Of a stretch of 64,000 bases of DNA, positions 8,078 through 17,155 are shown piece by piece; the stretch's first letter is position 1; the number at the start of each line of letters is the position of its first letter. Position numbers and translations under genes: made by a program. The DNA is taken from assembly GCF_009720365.1 (NCBI RefSeq), contig NZ_ML769313.1, positions 766,990 through 830,989 of the forward strand. Direction: 5' to 3'. Source of the DNA: Catellatospora paridis. Lineage in GTDB: Bacteria > Actinomycetota > Actinomycetes > Mycobacteriales > Micromonosporaceae. The notes under the pieces were generated by a model. The model searched no databases, was not told where the DNA came from, and saw only the letters and a list, made by a program, of their open reading frames with translations.

Positions 8078-8787
8078 GCGGGCAGCACACGCAGCCGGCC
8101 GACGAGCGCGGGGGCGCGGGCGGGCCGGGCGTGATCCGGATCCTGGTCGCCGACGACCACCGGATGGTGCGCAGCGGGTTCCGGGTCATCCTCGAGACGG
8201 AGGACGATCTCGAGGTCGTCGGCGAGGCGGCGGACGGGGAGCAGGCCGTCGCGCTGGCCGCGTCTACCGCGCCGGACGTGGTGCTGATGGACGTCGAGAT
8301 GCCCGGCGTGGACGGGCTGGAGGCGACCCGGCGTATCACCGCGGCGGGCGACGGCCCGGCGGTGCTGATCCTGACCACGTTCGATCGCGACGACTACCTG
8401 TTCGCCGCGTTGCAGGCCGGGGCCAGCGGTTTCCTGCTGAAGAACGGTTCGCCGGAGGCGCTGATCGAGGCGGTGCGGGTGCTGGCGCGCGGCGACGCGC
8501 TGCTCGCCCCGGAGATCACCGGGCGGGTCATCGCGAAGTTCGCCCGGCCGGCCGCCGCGCCCGCGGCATCGGCGCAGGAGCTGAAGGAGCTGACCCCGCG
8601 CGAGTACGAGGTGCTGGTGCTGCTGGCCGGCGGCGCGACCAACGCGGAGATCGCGACCCGGCTGTTCCTCGGCGAGGCGACCGTGAAGACGCACGTCAGC
8701 CGGGTGCTGGCGAAGCTGCGGCTGCGCGACCGCACCCAGGCCGTGGTGTTCGCGTACGAGCACGGCGTGGTCACCCCGGGCGGCTGA
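8074..8787 (+). CDS. Response regulator, NarL/LuxR family
   Basis: 237-aa regulator. The receiver domain begins IRILVADDHRMVRSGFRVIL; the phosphoacceptor is the Asp in VVLMDVEMPG (Asp73), with the conserved Thr in LILTTFD and Lys in GFLLKNGSP. The C-terminal LuxR HTH reads LTPREYEVLVLLAGGATNAE and ATVKTHVSRVLAKL. The start at 8074 overlaps the kinase stop and has GGAGG 7 nt upstream. It is the cognate partner of the preceding kinase and probably activates the downstream ABC genes. Confidence 0.92.
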   Translation: MSGQHTQPADERGGAGGPGVIRILVADDHRMVRSGFRVILETEDDLEVVGEAADGEQAVALAASTAPDVVLMDVEMPGVDGLEATRRITAAGDGPAVLILTTFDRDDYLFAALQAGASGFLLKNGSPEALIEAVRVLARGDALLAPEITGRVIAKFARPAAAPAASAQELKELTPREYEVLVLLAGGATNAEIATRLFLGEATVKTHVSRVLAKLRLRDRTQAVVFAYEHGVVTPGG

Positions 8788-8867
8788 GCGGATCATCCTC
8801 GCGATGGACGCAAGATCGACCCACCGGCGGACGGCAGCGCCCGGCCGTACGCCTAGCGTCTGCGGGT

Positions 8868-9761
8868 ATGACGAAAGTGCTTCGCCTCGATGCGGTGAGC
8901 CGCAGGTTCGGCGACCGGCAGGTGCTCGACGGGGTCTCCTTCGACGTCACCGCCGGGCGGCTGACCGGGTTCGTCGGCGCGAACGGCGCCGGCAAGACCA
9001 CCTCCATGCGCATCATCATGGGCGTGCTCGCCCCCGACTCCGGCGAGGTGACCTGGGCGGGCTCCCGGCTGACCCGCGACGTCCGCCGGCGTATCGGCTA
9101 CATGCCGGAGGAGCGCGGCCTCTACCCGAAGATGTCGGTGCGCGACCAGCTGATCTACCTCGGCCGCCTGCACGGCCTGGGCCGCGACGCGGTGCGGCGC
9201 AACGCCGAGGAGCTGATCGAGTGGCTGCACCTGGGCGAGCGGGCCGGTGACCCGCTGGAGAAGCTGTCGCTGGGCAACCAGCAGCGCGCCCAGATCGCCG
9301 CGGCGCTGGTCCACGATCCGGAGATCCTGGTGCTCGACGAGCCGTTCTCCGGCCTCGACCCGATCGCCGTGGACACCGTGGTGGAGGTGTTGCGCGAGCG
9401 GACCGGCCGGGGTGTGCCGGTGCTGTTCTCCAGCCACCAGCTGGACGTGGTCGAGCGGCTGTGCGACGACCTGGTCGTCATCGCGGGCGGGCAAATCCGG
9501 GCCGCGGGCGCCCGCGGACAGCTGCGCACCCAGCACACGCTGTCCCGGTACACGCTGACCGTGGAGGGCGACGCCGGCTGGCTGCGCGACCACCCGGGCG
9601 TGCACCTGGTCGACCTCGACGGCGCGCACGCGGTCTTCGAGCTCGACCCGTCCGCCGACGACCAGCAGGTGCTGCAGGCGGCACTGGCCCGCGGCCCGGT
9701 GCGCGCGTTCGGCCCCGTCACCCCGTCCCTCGCCGAGATCTTCCGAGAGGTCGCCCAGTGA
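8868..9761 (+). CDS. ABC-2 exporter ATP-binding protein
   Basis: 297-aa ATPase with Walker A GANGAGKTT, Q-loop region GYMPEERGLYPKM, signature LSLGNQQR (a variant of LSGGQ), Walker B ILVLDEPFSGLDP, and H-loop SSHQLDVVERL. The C-terminal extension after residue 215 is typical of DrrA/NatA-type exporters. TAGCGT lies 8 nt before the ATG with no Shine-Dalgarno sequence, so the mRNA may start at or near the ATG. The 4-bp GTGA overlap with the permease gene shows they form one transporter. The substrate is unknown; Na+, drug or peptide export are typical for the family. Confidence 0.92.
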   Translation: MTKVLRLDAVSRRFGDRQVLDGVSFDVTAGRLTGFVGANGAGKTTSMRIIMGVLAPDSGEVTWAGSRLTRDVRRRIGYMPEERGLYPKMSVRDQLIYLGRLHGLGRDAVRRNAEELIEWLHLGERAGDPLEKLSLGNQQRAQIAAALVHDPEILVLDEPFSGLDPIAVDTVVEVLRERTGRGVPVLFSSHQLDVVERLCDDLVVIAGGQIRAAGARGQLRTQHTLSRYTLTVEGDAGWLRDHPGVHLVDLDGAHAVFELDPSADDQQVLQAALARGPVRAFGPVTPSLAEIFREVAQ

Positions 9762-10846
9762 ACACCTTCGAAGCCGTGCGTATCGTCGCCGCCCGCGAGA
9801 TCCGGGTGAAGCTGCGCGACAAGGCGTTCCTGTTCAGCACGATCTTCTTCCTGGTGTTCGCGGTCGGCGGCACGGTGCTGCCGGCGATGCTGGCGGGCGG
9901 GCCGTCGACCGTCGCGGTGACGGGGACGGCCCCGGCTGCGCTGAGCACCGCGGACCTGGACGTGCGGGTGGTCGCCGACGAGGCGACCGCACGGGCCCAG
10001 GTGCGCGACGGCGACGTCGACGCGGCGCTGCTGAGCGACGGCACCGTGGTCGCGCTGACCGATGCGCCCAATGAACTCGTCAACGCGCTGAGCACCCGGC
10101 CCACCGTCGAGCTGCTCGACCCGAGCGCCCTCGATCCGGTGCTGGCATACCTGGTGCCGCTGTTCTTCGCCCTGATCTTCTTCTTCGTCTCGCTGACCTT
10201 CGGCCTGCAGATCGCGCAGAGTGTCACCGAGGAGAAGCAGACCCGGGTGGTGGAGATCCTCGTCGCCGCGGTGCCGGTGCGGGTGCTGCTGGCCGGCAAG
10301 GTGCTGGCCGGCGGGGCGCTGGCGATGGGGCAGATCGCGCTGATCGCGGTCGTCGCGCTGGCCGGGATGCGCATCGCCGGCTCCGGCGACATGCTGTCGC
10401 TGCTCGGGCCCGCGATCGGCTGGTTCCTGCCGTACTTCCTGGTCGGGTTCGTGATGCTCGCGGCGCTGTGGGCGGCGGTGGGCGCGCTGGTCGACCGGCA
10501 GGAGGACATCAACGGCGCGTCGATGCCGGTGCAGCTGGTGGTCATGATCCCGTTCTTCGCCGTGGCGATGTTCAGCAACGACCCGGCCGTGATGAAGGTG
10601 CTTTCGTACGTCCCGTTCGCGGCCCCCGCGGCGATGCCGGTGCGGCTGTTCCAGGGCGACGCGGCGGGCTGGGAGCCGGTGCTGTCGCTGGTGCTGCTCG
10701 CCGCCACGGCGGTGGCCGTGCTGTTCGCCGGGGCCCGGATCTACGAGGGTTCGCTGCTGCGCAGCAACGGCCGCACCTCGATGGCGGCCGCGTGGCGCGA
10801 CCGCGAGGCGCGCCGCCTGGCCGAGCTGGACGCCGAGTCCGCCTGA
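9758..10846 (+). CDS. ABC-2 exporter permease (NatB-like)
   Basis: 362-aa permease with the layout of NatB: one N-terminal membrane helix (about 24-44), a large extracytoplasmic loop (45-125), then five to six C-terminal helices, including the conserved region SVTEEKQTRVVEILVAAVPV before the third helix. GTG start at 9758 overlaps the ATPase stop. It ends the operon; a perfect hairpin follows. Confidence 0.9.
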   Translation: MNTFEAVRIVAAREIRVKLRDKAFLFSTIFFLVFAVGGTVLPAMLAGGPSTVAVTGTAPAALSTADLDVRVVADEATARAQVRDGDVDAALLSDGTVVALTDAPNELVNALSTRPTVELLDPSALDPVLAYLVPLFFALIFFFVSLTFGLQIAQSVTEEKQTRVVEILVAAVPVRVLLAGKVLAGGALAMGQIALIAVVALAGMRIAGSGDMLSLLGPAIGWFLPYFLVGFVMLAALWAAVGALVDRQEDINGASMPVQLVVMIPFFAVAMFSNDPAVMKVLSYVPFAAPAAMPVRLFQGDAAGWEPVLSLVLLAATAVAVLFAGARIYEGSLLRSNGRTSMAAAWRDREARRLAELDAESA

Positions 10847-10884
10847 CATCACCAGCGGCCGACGGCCGAGGTTTGACCGAGGAC

Positions 10885-10913
10885 GGCCCCTGGCGCATTT
10901 TGCGCCAGGGGCC
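10885..10913 (+). terminator. Terminator after the ABC-2 operon
   Basis: Perfect 13-bp stem (GGCCCCTGGCGCA / TGCGCCAGGGGCC) with a 3-nt TTT loop, 38 nt after the permease stop codon. It is the tightest hairpin in the window. Confidence 0.75.
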
Positions 10914-10942
10914 GCTGCACAGGTCAGACGCTTGACGATGCG

Positions 10943-11302
10943 GTGTCGGAGGGCCGCGTCGATCGGCGGCTGAGCCGGATCCTGTGGCAAATGTGCGGTT
11001 TTGACACGTTCACTCGTTACATGATCGTGCGGGAACGTGAGGGCGTGTCGATCAGGCTCGTGATCAGGAACGACGGCAGGACGTACGTGCGCGTGACCTG
11101 GCTGCGCACCCGGCACCCGGCGGTGACGCACTCCCGGGCGGGCCGCTCATACCTCGCCGCGGTGCGCGACCTGCAGTTGGCCGCGAGCAGGCTGCGCGCC
11201 GCGGGCGCCTACCCCGGTGGCTCCGATCAGGTGGAGGCGTTCCGTCAGGTCCGCTCGGCCTGGCTCGCCGTGGTGCTGTCCCGGCACCGCCTGCAGCGCT
11301 GA
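10943..11302 (+). CDS. Hypothetical protein, 119 aa
   Basis: Unrecognised small basic protein. Strong G/C bias at third codon positions from about residue 27 onward supports coding. The C-terminal half is predicted helical (SYLAAVRDLQLAASRLRAAG). The start is uncertain: GTG 10943, or ATG 11021 giving 93 aa. There is no membrane segment or signal peptide. It stands alone between the ABC operon terminator and a convergent membrane-protein gene. Confidence 0.5.
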   Translation: MSEGRVDRRLSRILWQMCGFDTFTRYMIVREREGVSIRLVIRNDGRTYVRVTWLRTRHPAVTHSRAGRSYLAAVRDLQLAASRLRAAGAYPGGSDQVEAFRQVRSAWLAVVLSRHRLQR

Positions 11303-11331
11303 CGCCGGGTGGCGCCAGCCGCGCGCGCCGG

Positions 11332-12306
11332 TCAGCCCAGCTCGGCCAGCAGGTGCGGGGTGCGCAGGTTCGGGGCCTCGACCGCGCGGCGCTCGACATA
11401 GGTCACCAGTACGGAGGGGAACAGCAGGAGCGCGACCGGCACCTCGAACGCGGCCGACGCCAGCACCGCGGCGGCGGCGAATCCGACCTGCTCGTAGGGC
11501 GTGTCAGCGAGATCGACGAGCGCGCCCGCACCGTCGATCACCAGGTTGTAGCGGTATGCCAGGAACAGTGCGATCCCGGGCACCGCCAGCCTTACGACGC
11601 TTGCCCAGAACGCGTTGTTCACCGTGTCGAACGCGCGCTGCAGCGGCTTGCGGCGTTCGAACAGGACAGCCGGGCCGACCATCCCCGCGATCATCATCAG
11701 GTAGCCGAGCGCGATGATCGTCGGTACGTATCCGGCGAACGAGAACGCGCTGGCGAAGCAGAAGAACACCCCGACGACGACGACCGCGGCGACCAGGTAC
11801 GCGACCAGACTCCAGGCGAGCATGGCCGGCACCCGGCGCAGACCGTACGCCATCGCGCGCGCGACCGGCGCGGGCAGCCCGGCCGCCTGCCGCACCGCCG
11901 ACCAGCTCGCCGCCGCATACCCCAGCAGCCGGAACGGCAGCGCCACCGCCAGCATGCCGAGGGCCACGAGGTTCACCAGCATGCCCATGGTCTCGGCCAC
12001 CTGGTCGTCCATGAGCGCCGCTTGCGCGGCCTCGCTGGTCCAGAGTGCCAGCAGGCCGACGACCGCGGCGGTGTACAGCAGGAAGCTCGGCAGGGCGTGC
12101 GTGAGCGCGAAGATCGCGAGCTGCTGCCCCCAGCCGCGCCGCACCACGCCGATGGTCTTGCGCGCCCAGCCGCGCAGGCCTTCGCCAGGCATGTTGACCA
12201 CGACCTCGGGCCCGGCGGGCAGCTCCTTGGGGTAGGCGTCGTCAGGGGGCAGGAAGTCGCCGCTCGGCACGGTGGCGGGGTTCTGGTACGGGTCGATGGT
12301 GGACAC
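11332..12306 (-). CDS. Multi-pass membrane protein of unknown function
   Basis: 324-aa protein with a cytoplasmic N-terminus (1-60), then about six long hydrophobic segments between residues 68 and 300. The layout and the sequence near VLFERRKPLQRAFDTVNNAF resemble DUF975/YciC-like integral membrane proteins, but I cannot assign it firmly. GTG at 12306 is chosen because GGAG lies 5 nt upstream; the upstream in-frame extension looks non-coding. It is monocistronic and divergent from the next gene. Confidence 0.75.
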   Translation of the reverse strand: MSTIDPYQNPATVPSGDFLPPDDAYPKELPAGPEVVVNMPGEGLRGWARKTIGVVRRGWGQQLAIFALTHALPSFLLYTAAVVGLLALWTSEAAQAALMDDQVAETMGMLVNLVALGMLAVALPFRLLGYAAASWSAVRQAAGLPAPVARAMAYGLRRVPAMLAWSLVAYLVAAVVVVGVFFCFASAFSFAGYVPTIIALGYLMMIAGMVGPAVLFERRKPLQRAFDTVNNAFWASVVRLAVPGIALFLAYRYNLVIDGAGALVDLADTPYEQVGFAAAAVLASAAFEVPVALLLFPSVLVTYVERRAVEAPNLRTPHLLAELG

Positions 12307-12483
12307 GCACACTCCATGATCGTGGGACGGTGGGCCAGTGTGGCATGTGGCCTCCGTCACTGCTGCCCGCGGGCGTACCGGAAGGACACGCGCGATCGGT
12401 TCCGGCACGGCACGAGCCAACTCGGGGCTGCCGTGGTGGTCGGCACGATAGGGTCAGCCCAGCAAGATCGGGTTGGGGGGCCG

Positions 12484-13056
12484 ATGGACGTGCTCGATGT
12501 GGAGTCCGCCGAGCAGGCGACGCAGGCCGTCCGCGGCCGGGCACGCCACAGCCGGCCGGGCGAAGCGCGCCGCTGGCTGCGTGCCGCGTCGGCGCTGCTG
12601 GCGGTCGCCGTGCTGGTGCTCTGGTATGCGCTGTCCCGCGACCACCCGCCGCGGGACCCGCGCGCCTATCCCGGCAGCCAGACCCAGGACCTCCCCGGCA
12701 CGCTGCACCGCTACCACCTGGGGCTGCCGGACTGCGCCGCGGGCAGCGTGCGCTACTACCGGTATGCCCAGTGGGAGGCGGACTCGTTCTACCTGCGCTT
12801 CACCGGCGACCGGCACTGCATGAACCAGTTCCTGGTGCTCAACGGCATGTTCCTGATCGGCCGGCGGACGGAGACGGCCGGCCTGCCGTTCGACCCGAAG
12901 ACGACTGCGGGCTTCGGGTGGCCTCAGGATTCCGCCCGGCGCTACCGCTCGGTCCACCACCAGCCAGCGTCCGGCGACGTGCTCGTCGACGTCGAGGTCG
13001 CACTGTACGAGTCCGGCGAGTCCGCCGAGGTGTACCTGCACGCCGGCATCGTCTGA
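12484..13056 (+). CDS. Single-pass membrane-anchored protein, unknown function
   Basis: 190-aa protein with a basic cytoplasmic N-terminus (1-31), one transmembrane helix (about 33-49, ALLAVAVLVLWYAL) and an extracytoplasmic domain of about 140 residues that contains two Cys (CAAGSVRYYR and HCMNQF), possibly disulfide-bonded. The external domain is predicted beta-rich. No family is recognised. The run of G bases just upstream can serve as ribosome site. Confidence 0.7.
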   Translation: MDVLDVESAEQATQAVRGRARHSRPGEARRWLRAASALLAVAVLVLWYALSRDHPPRDPRAYPGSQTQDLPGTLHRYHLGLPDCAAGSVRYYRYAQWEADSFYLRFTGDRHCMNQFLVLNGMFLIGRRTETAGLPFDPKTTAGFGWPQDSARRYRSVHHQPASGDVLVDVEVALYESGESAEVYLHAGIV

Positions 13057-13070
13057 CCCCGGCGTGCAGG
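13035..13070. terminator. Hairpin spanning the stop codon
   Basis: Perfect 12-bp inverted repeat (CCTGCACGCCGG / CCGGCGTGCAGG) with a 12-nt loop that contains the stop codon of the 190-aa protein. It also lies just past the stop of the convergent PHP gene, so it may terminate both. Confidence 0.6.
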
Positions 13071-13080
13071 CAGGGCCTGG

Positions 13081-14343
13081 CTACGGCTGCAGCCACCACG
13101 GGCTGGAGTAGGCCACGCCCCAGTCGTTGCAGGGGTGTCCGGCCGGGCCGGGGCTCGGGTTGGCCAGGGCCGGATCGGAGACGCGCAGCACCACCCAGTT
13201 GCCGTCGGCGACGTTCATCGGCACGGTGAAGGTGTGGACGCCGCCCGCCTCGACGTCGATGACGTCGGCGACCGTCGGCGCGGTCGTGCCGGTACGCAGC
13301 ACCTGGATGCGCAGCGGCTTGCCCGCCCAGTCCGGGCCGCGGTCCAGGTCGACGGAGAACGCCACGTCGCCGCTCGCGATCGGCAGCACGCCGCCCATCT
13401 GGACGCCGTTCGCGGTCGCGTCCAGGCGCAGGCCGGACACGCGGGTGGCGAAGAAGCGGCGGGCCCGCATCGCCTCGAAGACCCCGGCCCGGGTGTTCGC
13501 CGCGACCCACAGGCCGGTACGGCCCTTGCCTTCGGGGAAGCCCCAGTTGGTGCCGTGCTCGTCGGACACGCCGGTGAGACCGGTGCGCCAGCCTGCGTTG
13601 AGGCACGCGGTCAGCGGGGAGCTGCCGTGGTCGGCCCAGCCGTCGAAGAGGTAGTCGTCGCCGCGGTTGAACATCTCCAGCGCGACCATGTTGTCCACGG
13701 CAGCCGAGGAGAGGCTGAAGTTGTTGAAGCGCTGCACCTCGCGGCCCGGGTGGTTGAAGCTGCCCACCCCGTCCACGCCGTTGATCCAGTTGTAGAGCTT
13801 GCTCATGCTGCCCGAGGCCAGCAGGTCGGTGAAGTTCGCGGTGCCCCACACGTTGACGTGGCCCAGGGTCGGGTGCGACCACTCGAAGCCGCGGATCGCG
13901 GTGTAGTTGCCCGGGTCGTCGGCCGCCCCGGCCAGCACGCCGGTGCGGTCCCATTCCGACTTGGACAGCCCGCTGATGCTGAACAGGGTGGCGTGGTCGG
14001 TCAGCGCGGCCACGTCCAGCCCGGCGTCGCGCATGGACTGGAAAGCCAGGTCGGGGTTGCCGTCGCCGTCCGACATGAGCGTGTGGTTGTGCAGGTCCGC
14101 ATGGACCAGCAGGGTGCCCTGGGTCAGCTGCGAGGCGCGCGCGGCACCGGACTTCGGGGTGATCCGGGCGGGGGAGCCGGCGGCGATCGGGGTGGTGTTC
14201 GCGTACGCGGAGCCGGGTGCGGCGGCCAGCATCAGCAGCCCGCCGGCGCCCGCCAACACGGCGCGCCGGCCCAGCTCGGAGTGGGTGTGGTCGGCGCCGT
14301 GGTGGTGCTGCCCGGCGTCGTCGTGACCGTGGTGGTGAGTCAT
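13081..14343 (-). CDS. Exported PHP-domain metal-dependent phosphoesterase
   Basis: 420-aa protein. Residues 1-25 are His-rich, followed by a Tat-like signal (LGRRAVLAGAGGLLML, cleavage after GSAYA). The PHP motifs are HADLHNHTLMSDGDG, LTDHATLF, a central region with EWSHP, and SDEHGTNW, which would bind two or three metal ions. This places it near the CehA/McbA family of exported hydrolases. The last 130 residues are beta-rich. Start 14343 is favoured; an in-frame ATG at 14373 is possible and neither has a clear ribosome site. The His-rich leader before the twin-arginine signal is unusual and might bind metal. Confidence 0.85.
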   Translation of the reverse strand: MTHHHGHDDAGQHHHGADHTHSELGRRAVLAGAGGLLMLAAAPGSAYANTTPIAAGSPARITPKSGAARASQLTQGTLLVHADLHNHTLMSDGDGNPDLAFQSMRDAGLDVAALTDHATLFSISGLSKSEWDRTGVLAGAADDPGNYTAIRGFEWSHPTLGHVNVWGTANFTDLLASGSMSKLYNWINGVDGVGSFNHPGREVQRFNNFSLSSAAVDNMVALEMFNRGDDYLFDGWADHGSSPLTACLNAGWRTGLTGVSDEHGTNWGFPEGKGRTGLWVAANTRAGVFEAMRARRFFATRVSGLRLDATANGVQMGGVLPIASGDVAFSVDLDRGPDWAGKPLRIQVLRTGTTAPTVADVIDVEAGGVHTFTVPMNVADGNWVVLRVSDPALANPSPGPAGHPCNDWGVAYSSPWWLQP

Positions 14344-14527
14344 GGCGCCAGTGGAAATGATCATCGGCAACATGTGGGTACCCGCGGGTTAACGAAAAAC
14401 GATATCTATCTGTGTAAATGGTTCCCTTCGCGATGGGACACTCTGGATGGGAGCGTGCCCATTGATCTACGCTCATCGCTGCGCCCTGCCCGGGGTGTGC
14501 CGTCCGAACCGAACCGAGGTAACCGAC

Positions 14528-15118
14528 ATGACCGAGGAACGAACCGCTCCCGACAGCCCCACCGGTCCCACTCCGTCCCCGGACGGTGTCCGCACGCAGG
14601 CCGCCGTCTGGCGCAACGGCCTCACCGCGGTGACCGCACTGCTCGCCGCCGCACTCATCGTCCGAGGGCCGGGCGACCTGGCCGACCTGCACTGGATCGG
14701 GCAGGTGCTCGCCGGGGCGCTGCTGCTCGCCGGGTTCGTCCTGCTGGTGCGAGCGGCCCTGCTGGCCGTCACCGCGGCCGCGCCGTCGGCCGAGCCCGCC
14801 GCCCGGAGCGTGGCGACCGCGCGGCGGTTCGCCGTTGCCGGCCTCGGCCTGGTCGGGCTCACCGTGCTCGGCGGCTGGCTGGCTCCCGCCGCCCCCGCTC
14901 CGGCGAACCTCATTCAGCTCACCTACGACCACGGGATCATCTGCGGGCTGGTCTCGCTGGAACCCGACGGTTATGTCACCGTGCTGCCCGATCCGGGTCA
15001 GCCGGCGAACCGGATCACCGCGAAGGCGCGCACGCTGGTGCCCATCTCCTCCATCCACGGGATGACCGAGGTCGGCGTGTGCGAGCCGCCCGCGACCCTG
15101 CCCACGCCCGCGCCCTGA
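14528..15118 (+). CDS. Three-helix membrane protein, unknown function
   Basis: 196-aa protein with three hydrophobic segments (about 30-46, 57-80 and 101-120) and an extracytoplasmic C-terminal domain of about 75 residues with two Cys (GIICGL and GVCEPP). GAGGT lies 7 nt before the ATG. It is divergent from the PHP gene. No family is recognised. Confidence 0.65.
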   Translation: MTEERTAPDSPTGPTPSPDGVRTQAAVWRNGLTAVTALLAAALIVRGPGDLADLHWIGQVLAGALLLAGFVLLVRAALLAVTAAAPSAEPAARSVATARRFAVAGLGLVGLTVLGGWLAPAAPAPANLIQLTYDHGIICGLVSLEPDGYVTVLPDPGQPANRITAKARTLVPISSIHGMTEVGVCEPPATLPTPAP

Positions 15119-15225
15119 CTTTCGTCGGGTCACGCCGCAGACCTTGGTCGGGTGGCCGTCTTGACCCGGTGACGCCCGCGACCGGGACCATGGACGGCCT
15201 GGCGTGGATCAACTACCGTTCGCGC

Positions 15226-15423
15226 ATGGAATGGTTGTTGATCTTCGCGGGCGTGCTGGGGCTGCTGATCGTGGCCATGGTGATCATCGGGGCCAGGCGC
15301 AGCAGGCAGCGCAGCCACCTCGATCGCAGTCGCGACGTGTACTTCGGCGACCGGGAACCCCGTCCGCCGCATGGTCCGCATGGGACGAACAACGACGGTT
15401 CCAGCTCCAGCGGCCCGATGTGA
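15226..15423 (+). CDS. Small single-pass membrane protein, 65 aa
   Basis: Starts MEWLLIFAGVLGLLIVAMVI, one membrane helix, followed by a basic then hydrophilic tail rich in Pro, His and Ser. Third-position G/C bias is good throughout. Function is unknown. It could be a regulator of a larger membrane partner, but no partner is evident. Confidence 0.55.
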   Translation: MEWLLIFAGVLGLLIVAMVIIGARRSRQRSHLDRSRDVYFGDREPRPPHGPHGTNNDGSSSSGPM

Positions 15424-15445
15424 GATCGATCGGGCGCGTTCGGCG

Positions 15446-15856
15446 GTGACGAGGGAGTGGAATCAGGAGCGGGAAGCGCATGCGCCGTTCCGGCAGTACG
15501 TCATGGGCCCTGGCGACACCGATCGCCGGTACCTCGCGCACGCGGGCAAGGGCTACGCGTTCGCGCTGACCCGGTTCGCCGACCCGCGCGACGCCGCGAT
15601 CCTCGTCGCGTTCCTCGAGCGCCACCTGCCGGCGGGACCGGCCTACGACCAGTGCTACGTGCTGGATGCCCTGGTGCACCTCGACGCCCGGCTGGGCACG
15701 GATCATGCGGCTCGGATCCTCGATCCGGCCGCGCCGTGGTGGCGACCAGGGCTCGCCGCCGACGATCCGAGCGAGTTCGGCGGCCGGTTCGCCAAGGTGT
15801 CGGCGCTGGCCGAGGGGACCGCGCCGAAGGCCGGGCGTGGAGACGACAGTCCGTAG
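15446..15856 (+). CDS. DUF6000-like protein
   Basis: About 136 aa from GTG 15446 (in-frame ATG 15371 would give 161 aa). The order YVMGPGDTDRRYLAHAGKGY, then RFADPRDAAILVAFLERHLP and DQCYVLDALVHLDARLGTD, resembles DUF6000 proteins, a soluble actinobacterial family of unknown function. This is recognised from memory, not from a search. The annotated family is longer at the N-terminus, so the protein may be slightly truncated or the start wrong. Confidence 0.6.
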   Translation: MTREWNQEREAHAPFRQYVMGPGDTDRRYLAHAGKGYAFALTRFADPRDAAILVAFLERHLPAGPAYDQCYVLDALVHLDARLGTDHAARILDPAAPWWRPGLAADDPSEFGGRFAKVSALAEGTAPKAGRGDDSP

Positions 15857-15943
15857 GTTCGCGCTGCCCCTGTCCCCTGCCCGCTGCGGGTCGCCGAGTG
15901 CGGGCTGCCTGCCGGCGTCAAGGTCTTGCCATGTCGATGGGAG

Positions 15944-15961
15944 GTAACGTTACTATAGGTA
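15944..15961 (+). promoter_or_regulatory. Palindrome and AT-rich promoter region before fabH-like gene
   Basis: The 10-bp palindrome GTAACGTTAC (15944-15953) is followed directly by TATAGGT, an AT-rich stretch in very GC-rich surroundings, about 140 nt before the synthase gene. It looks like a promoter with an overlapping operator for a TetR- or MarR-type repressor not encoded nearby. Confidence 0.4.
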
Positions 15962-16096
15962 TCGTAATGGTGAGGTGTTCGTGTAACGCCTCCGTAACAC
16001 TGTCGCCACCGCGCCCGGACCGTCGGCTGACCACGGCGATAATCACCCTCCGCGTCATCGGGGGGAAACCTCATCACGAGCCAGGAGTCGTAGACC

Positions 16097-17155
16097 ATGC
16101 CAGCACAGATGCCGCCGGTCACCGAACAGAGCGGGCGGACGCCCGCGCCGACCGGTCGCGAGCTCGCCGCTCCGGGCCAGGCGTCACATGCGCAACTCCT
16201 CGGGCTCGGGGTGTACCGGCCGCGCCGTGTCCTCACCAACGAGGAACTCTGCACCTGGATCGACTCGACCGACGAGTGGATCAGGACGCGGTCCGGGATC
16301 ACCGAGCGCCGCTGGGCCGAACCCGATGAGACCCTGGCCGCCATGTCCGTCCAGGCCGCGGCTGCGGCGCTGGCCGACGCCGGAATCGCCGCAGCCGACG
16401 TGGGCTGCGTGATCCTGGCGACGGTGTCGCATCTCGAGCAGACGCCGGCGCTCGCCCCGCAGATCGCGCACCAGCTCGGAGCGGTGAACGCAGCGGCGTT
16501 CGACCTCTCGGCCGGGTGCGCCGGGTTCTGCCACGGCGTGGCGCTCGGCCGGGACATGATCCACGGCGGAACCGCCCGCTACGTGCTGGTCATCGGCGCG
16601 GAGCGGTTGACGGATCTCATCGACAAGAACGACCGGGCGACGGCGTTCATCCCCGGAGACGGTGCGGGCGCCGTGGTGATCGGCCCGGCGCAGCGACCGG
16701 GCATCGGCCCGGTCGTGTGGGGTGCGGACGGCAGCCTGTCCGGCGTTATCAGCCAGACCCGCGACTGGAAGTCGTTCGCCGACGACCCGAGCGGGCCGCG
16801 GCCCTTCTGGCAGATGTCCGGTCAGCAGGTGTTCCGCTGGGCCTCCTACGAGATGGCGCCCGTGGCGCAGCGGGCACTGCAGGCCGCCGGCATCACCGTC
16901 GACGAGTTGGACGCCTTCATCCCGCACCAGGCCAACATGCGGATCATCGACACGATGATCCGGGCGCTCAAGCTCCCCGCAGGCGTACCGGTGGCCCGCG
17001 ACATCGCCGAGGCGGGCAACACCTCGGCCGCGTCGATCCCGCTGGCCATGGAGCGGATGCGGCGCGACGGCCAGACCCGCCGAGGCGGGACGGCGCTGCT
17101 CATCGGGTTCGGCGCCGGGCTCTCGTACGCCGCACAGGTGGTGACGCTTCCCTAA
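16097..17155 (+). CDS. Beta-ketoacyl-ACP synthase III (FabH-like)
   Basis: 352-aa thiolase-fold condensing enzyme. The catalytic triad is intact: Cys141 in DLSAGCAGF, His277 in IPHQANMRI and Asn308 in AEAGNTSAAS. An extra 35 residues precede the usual FabH N-terminus (LLGLGVYRPRRVLTNEELC). FabH joins an acyl-CoA to malonyl-ACP to start fatty-acid or polyketide synthesis. Here it stands alone, without acpP, fabF, fabD or polyketide genes, so it is more likely a paralogue with a special starter unit than the housekeeping enzyme. AGGAG lies 10 nt upstream. It converges with the next gene with a 4-bp overlap. Confidence 0.9.
   Translation: MPAQMPPVTEQSGRTPAPTGRELAAPGQASHAQLLGLGVYRPRRVLTNEELCTWIDSTDEWIRTRSGITERRWAEPDETLAAMSVQAAAAALADAGIAAADVGCVILATVSHLEQTPALAPQIAHQLGAVNAAAFDLSAGCAGFCHGVALGRDMIHGGTARYVLVIGAERLTDLIDKNDRATAFIPGDGAGAVVIGPAQRPGIGPVVWGADGSLSGVISQTRDWKSFADDPSGPRPFWQMSGQQVFRWASYEMAPVAQRALQAAGITVDELDAFIPHQANMRIIDTMIRALKLPAGVPVARDIAEAGNTSAASIPLAMERMRRDGQTRRGGTALLIGFGAGLSYAAQVVTLP

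Noticed and set aside
9155-11131. 658-codon minus-strand frame
   Set aside because: Antisense of the ABC-2 ATPase and permease genes; crosses two real genes and a terminator.
13135-15423. 762-codon plus-strand frame
   Set aside because: Runs opposite the PHP gene and through several intergenic regions; only its last 65 codons (from 15226) look like a gene.
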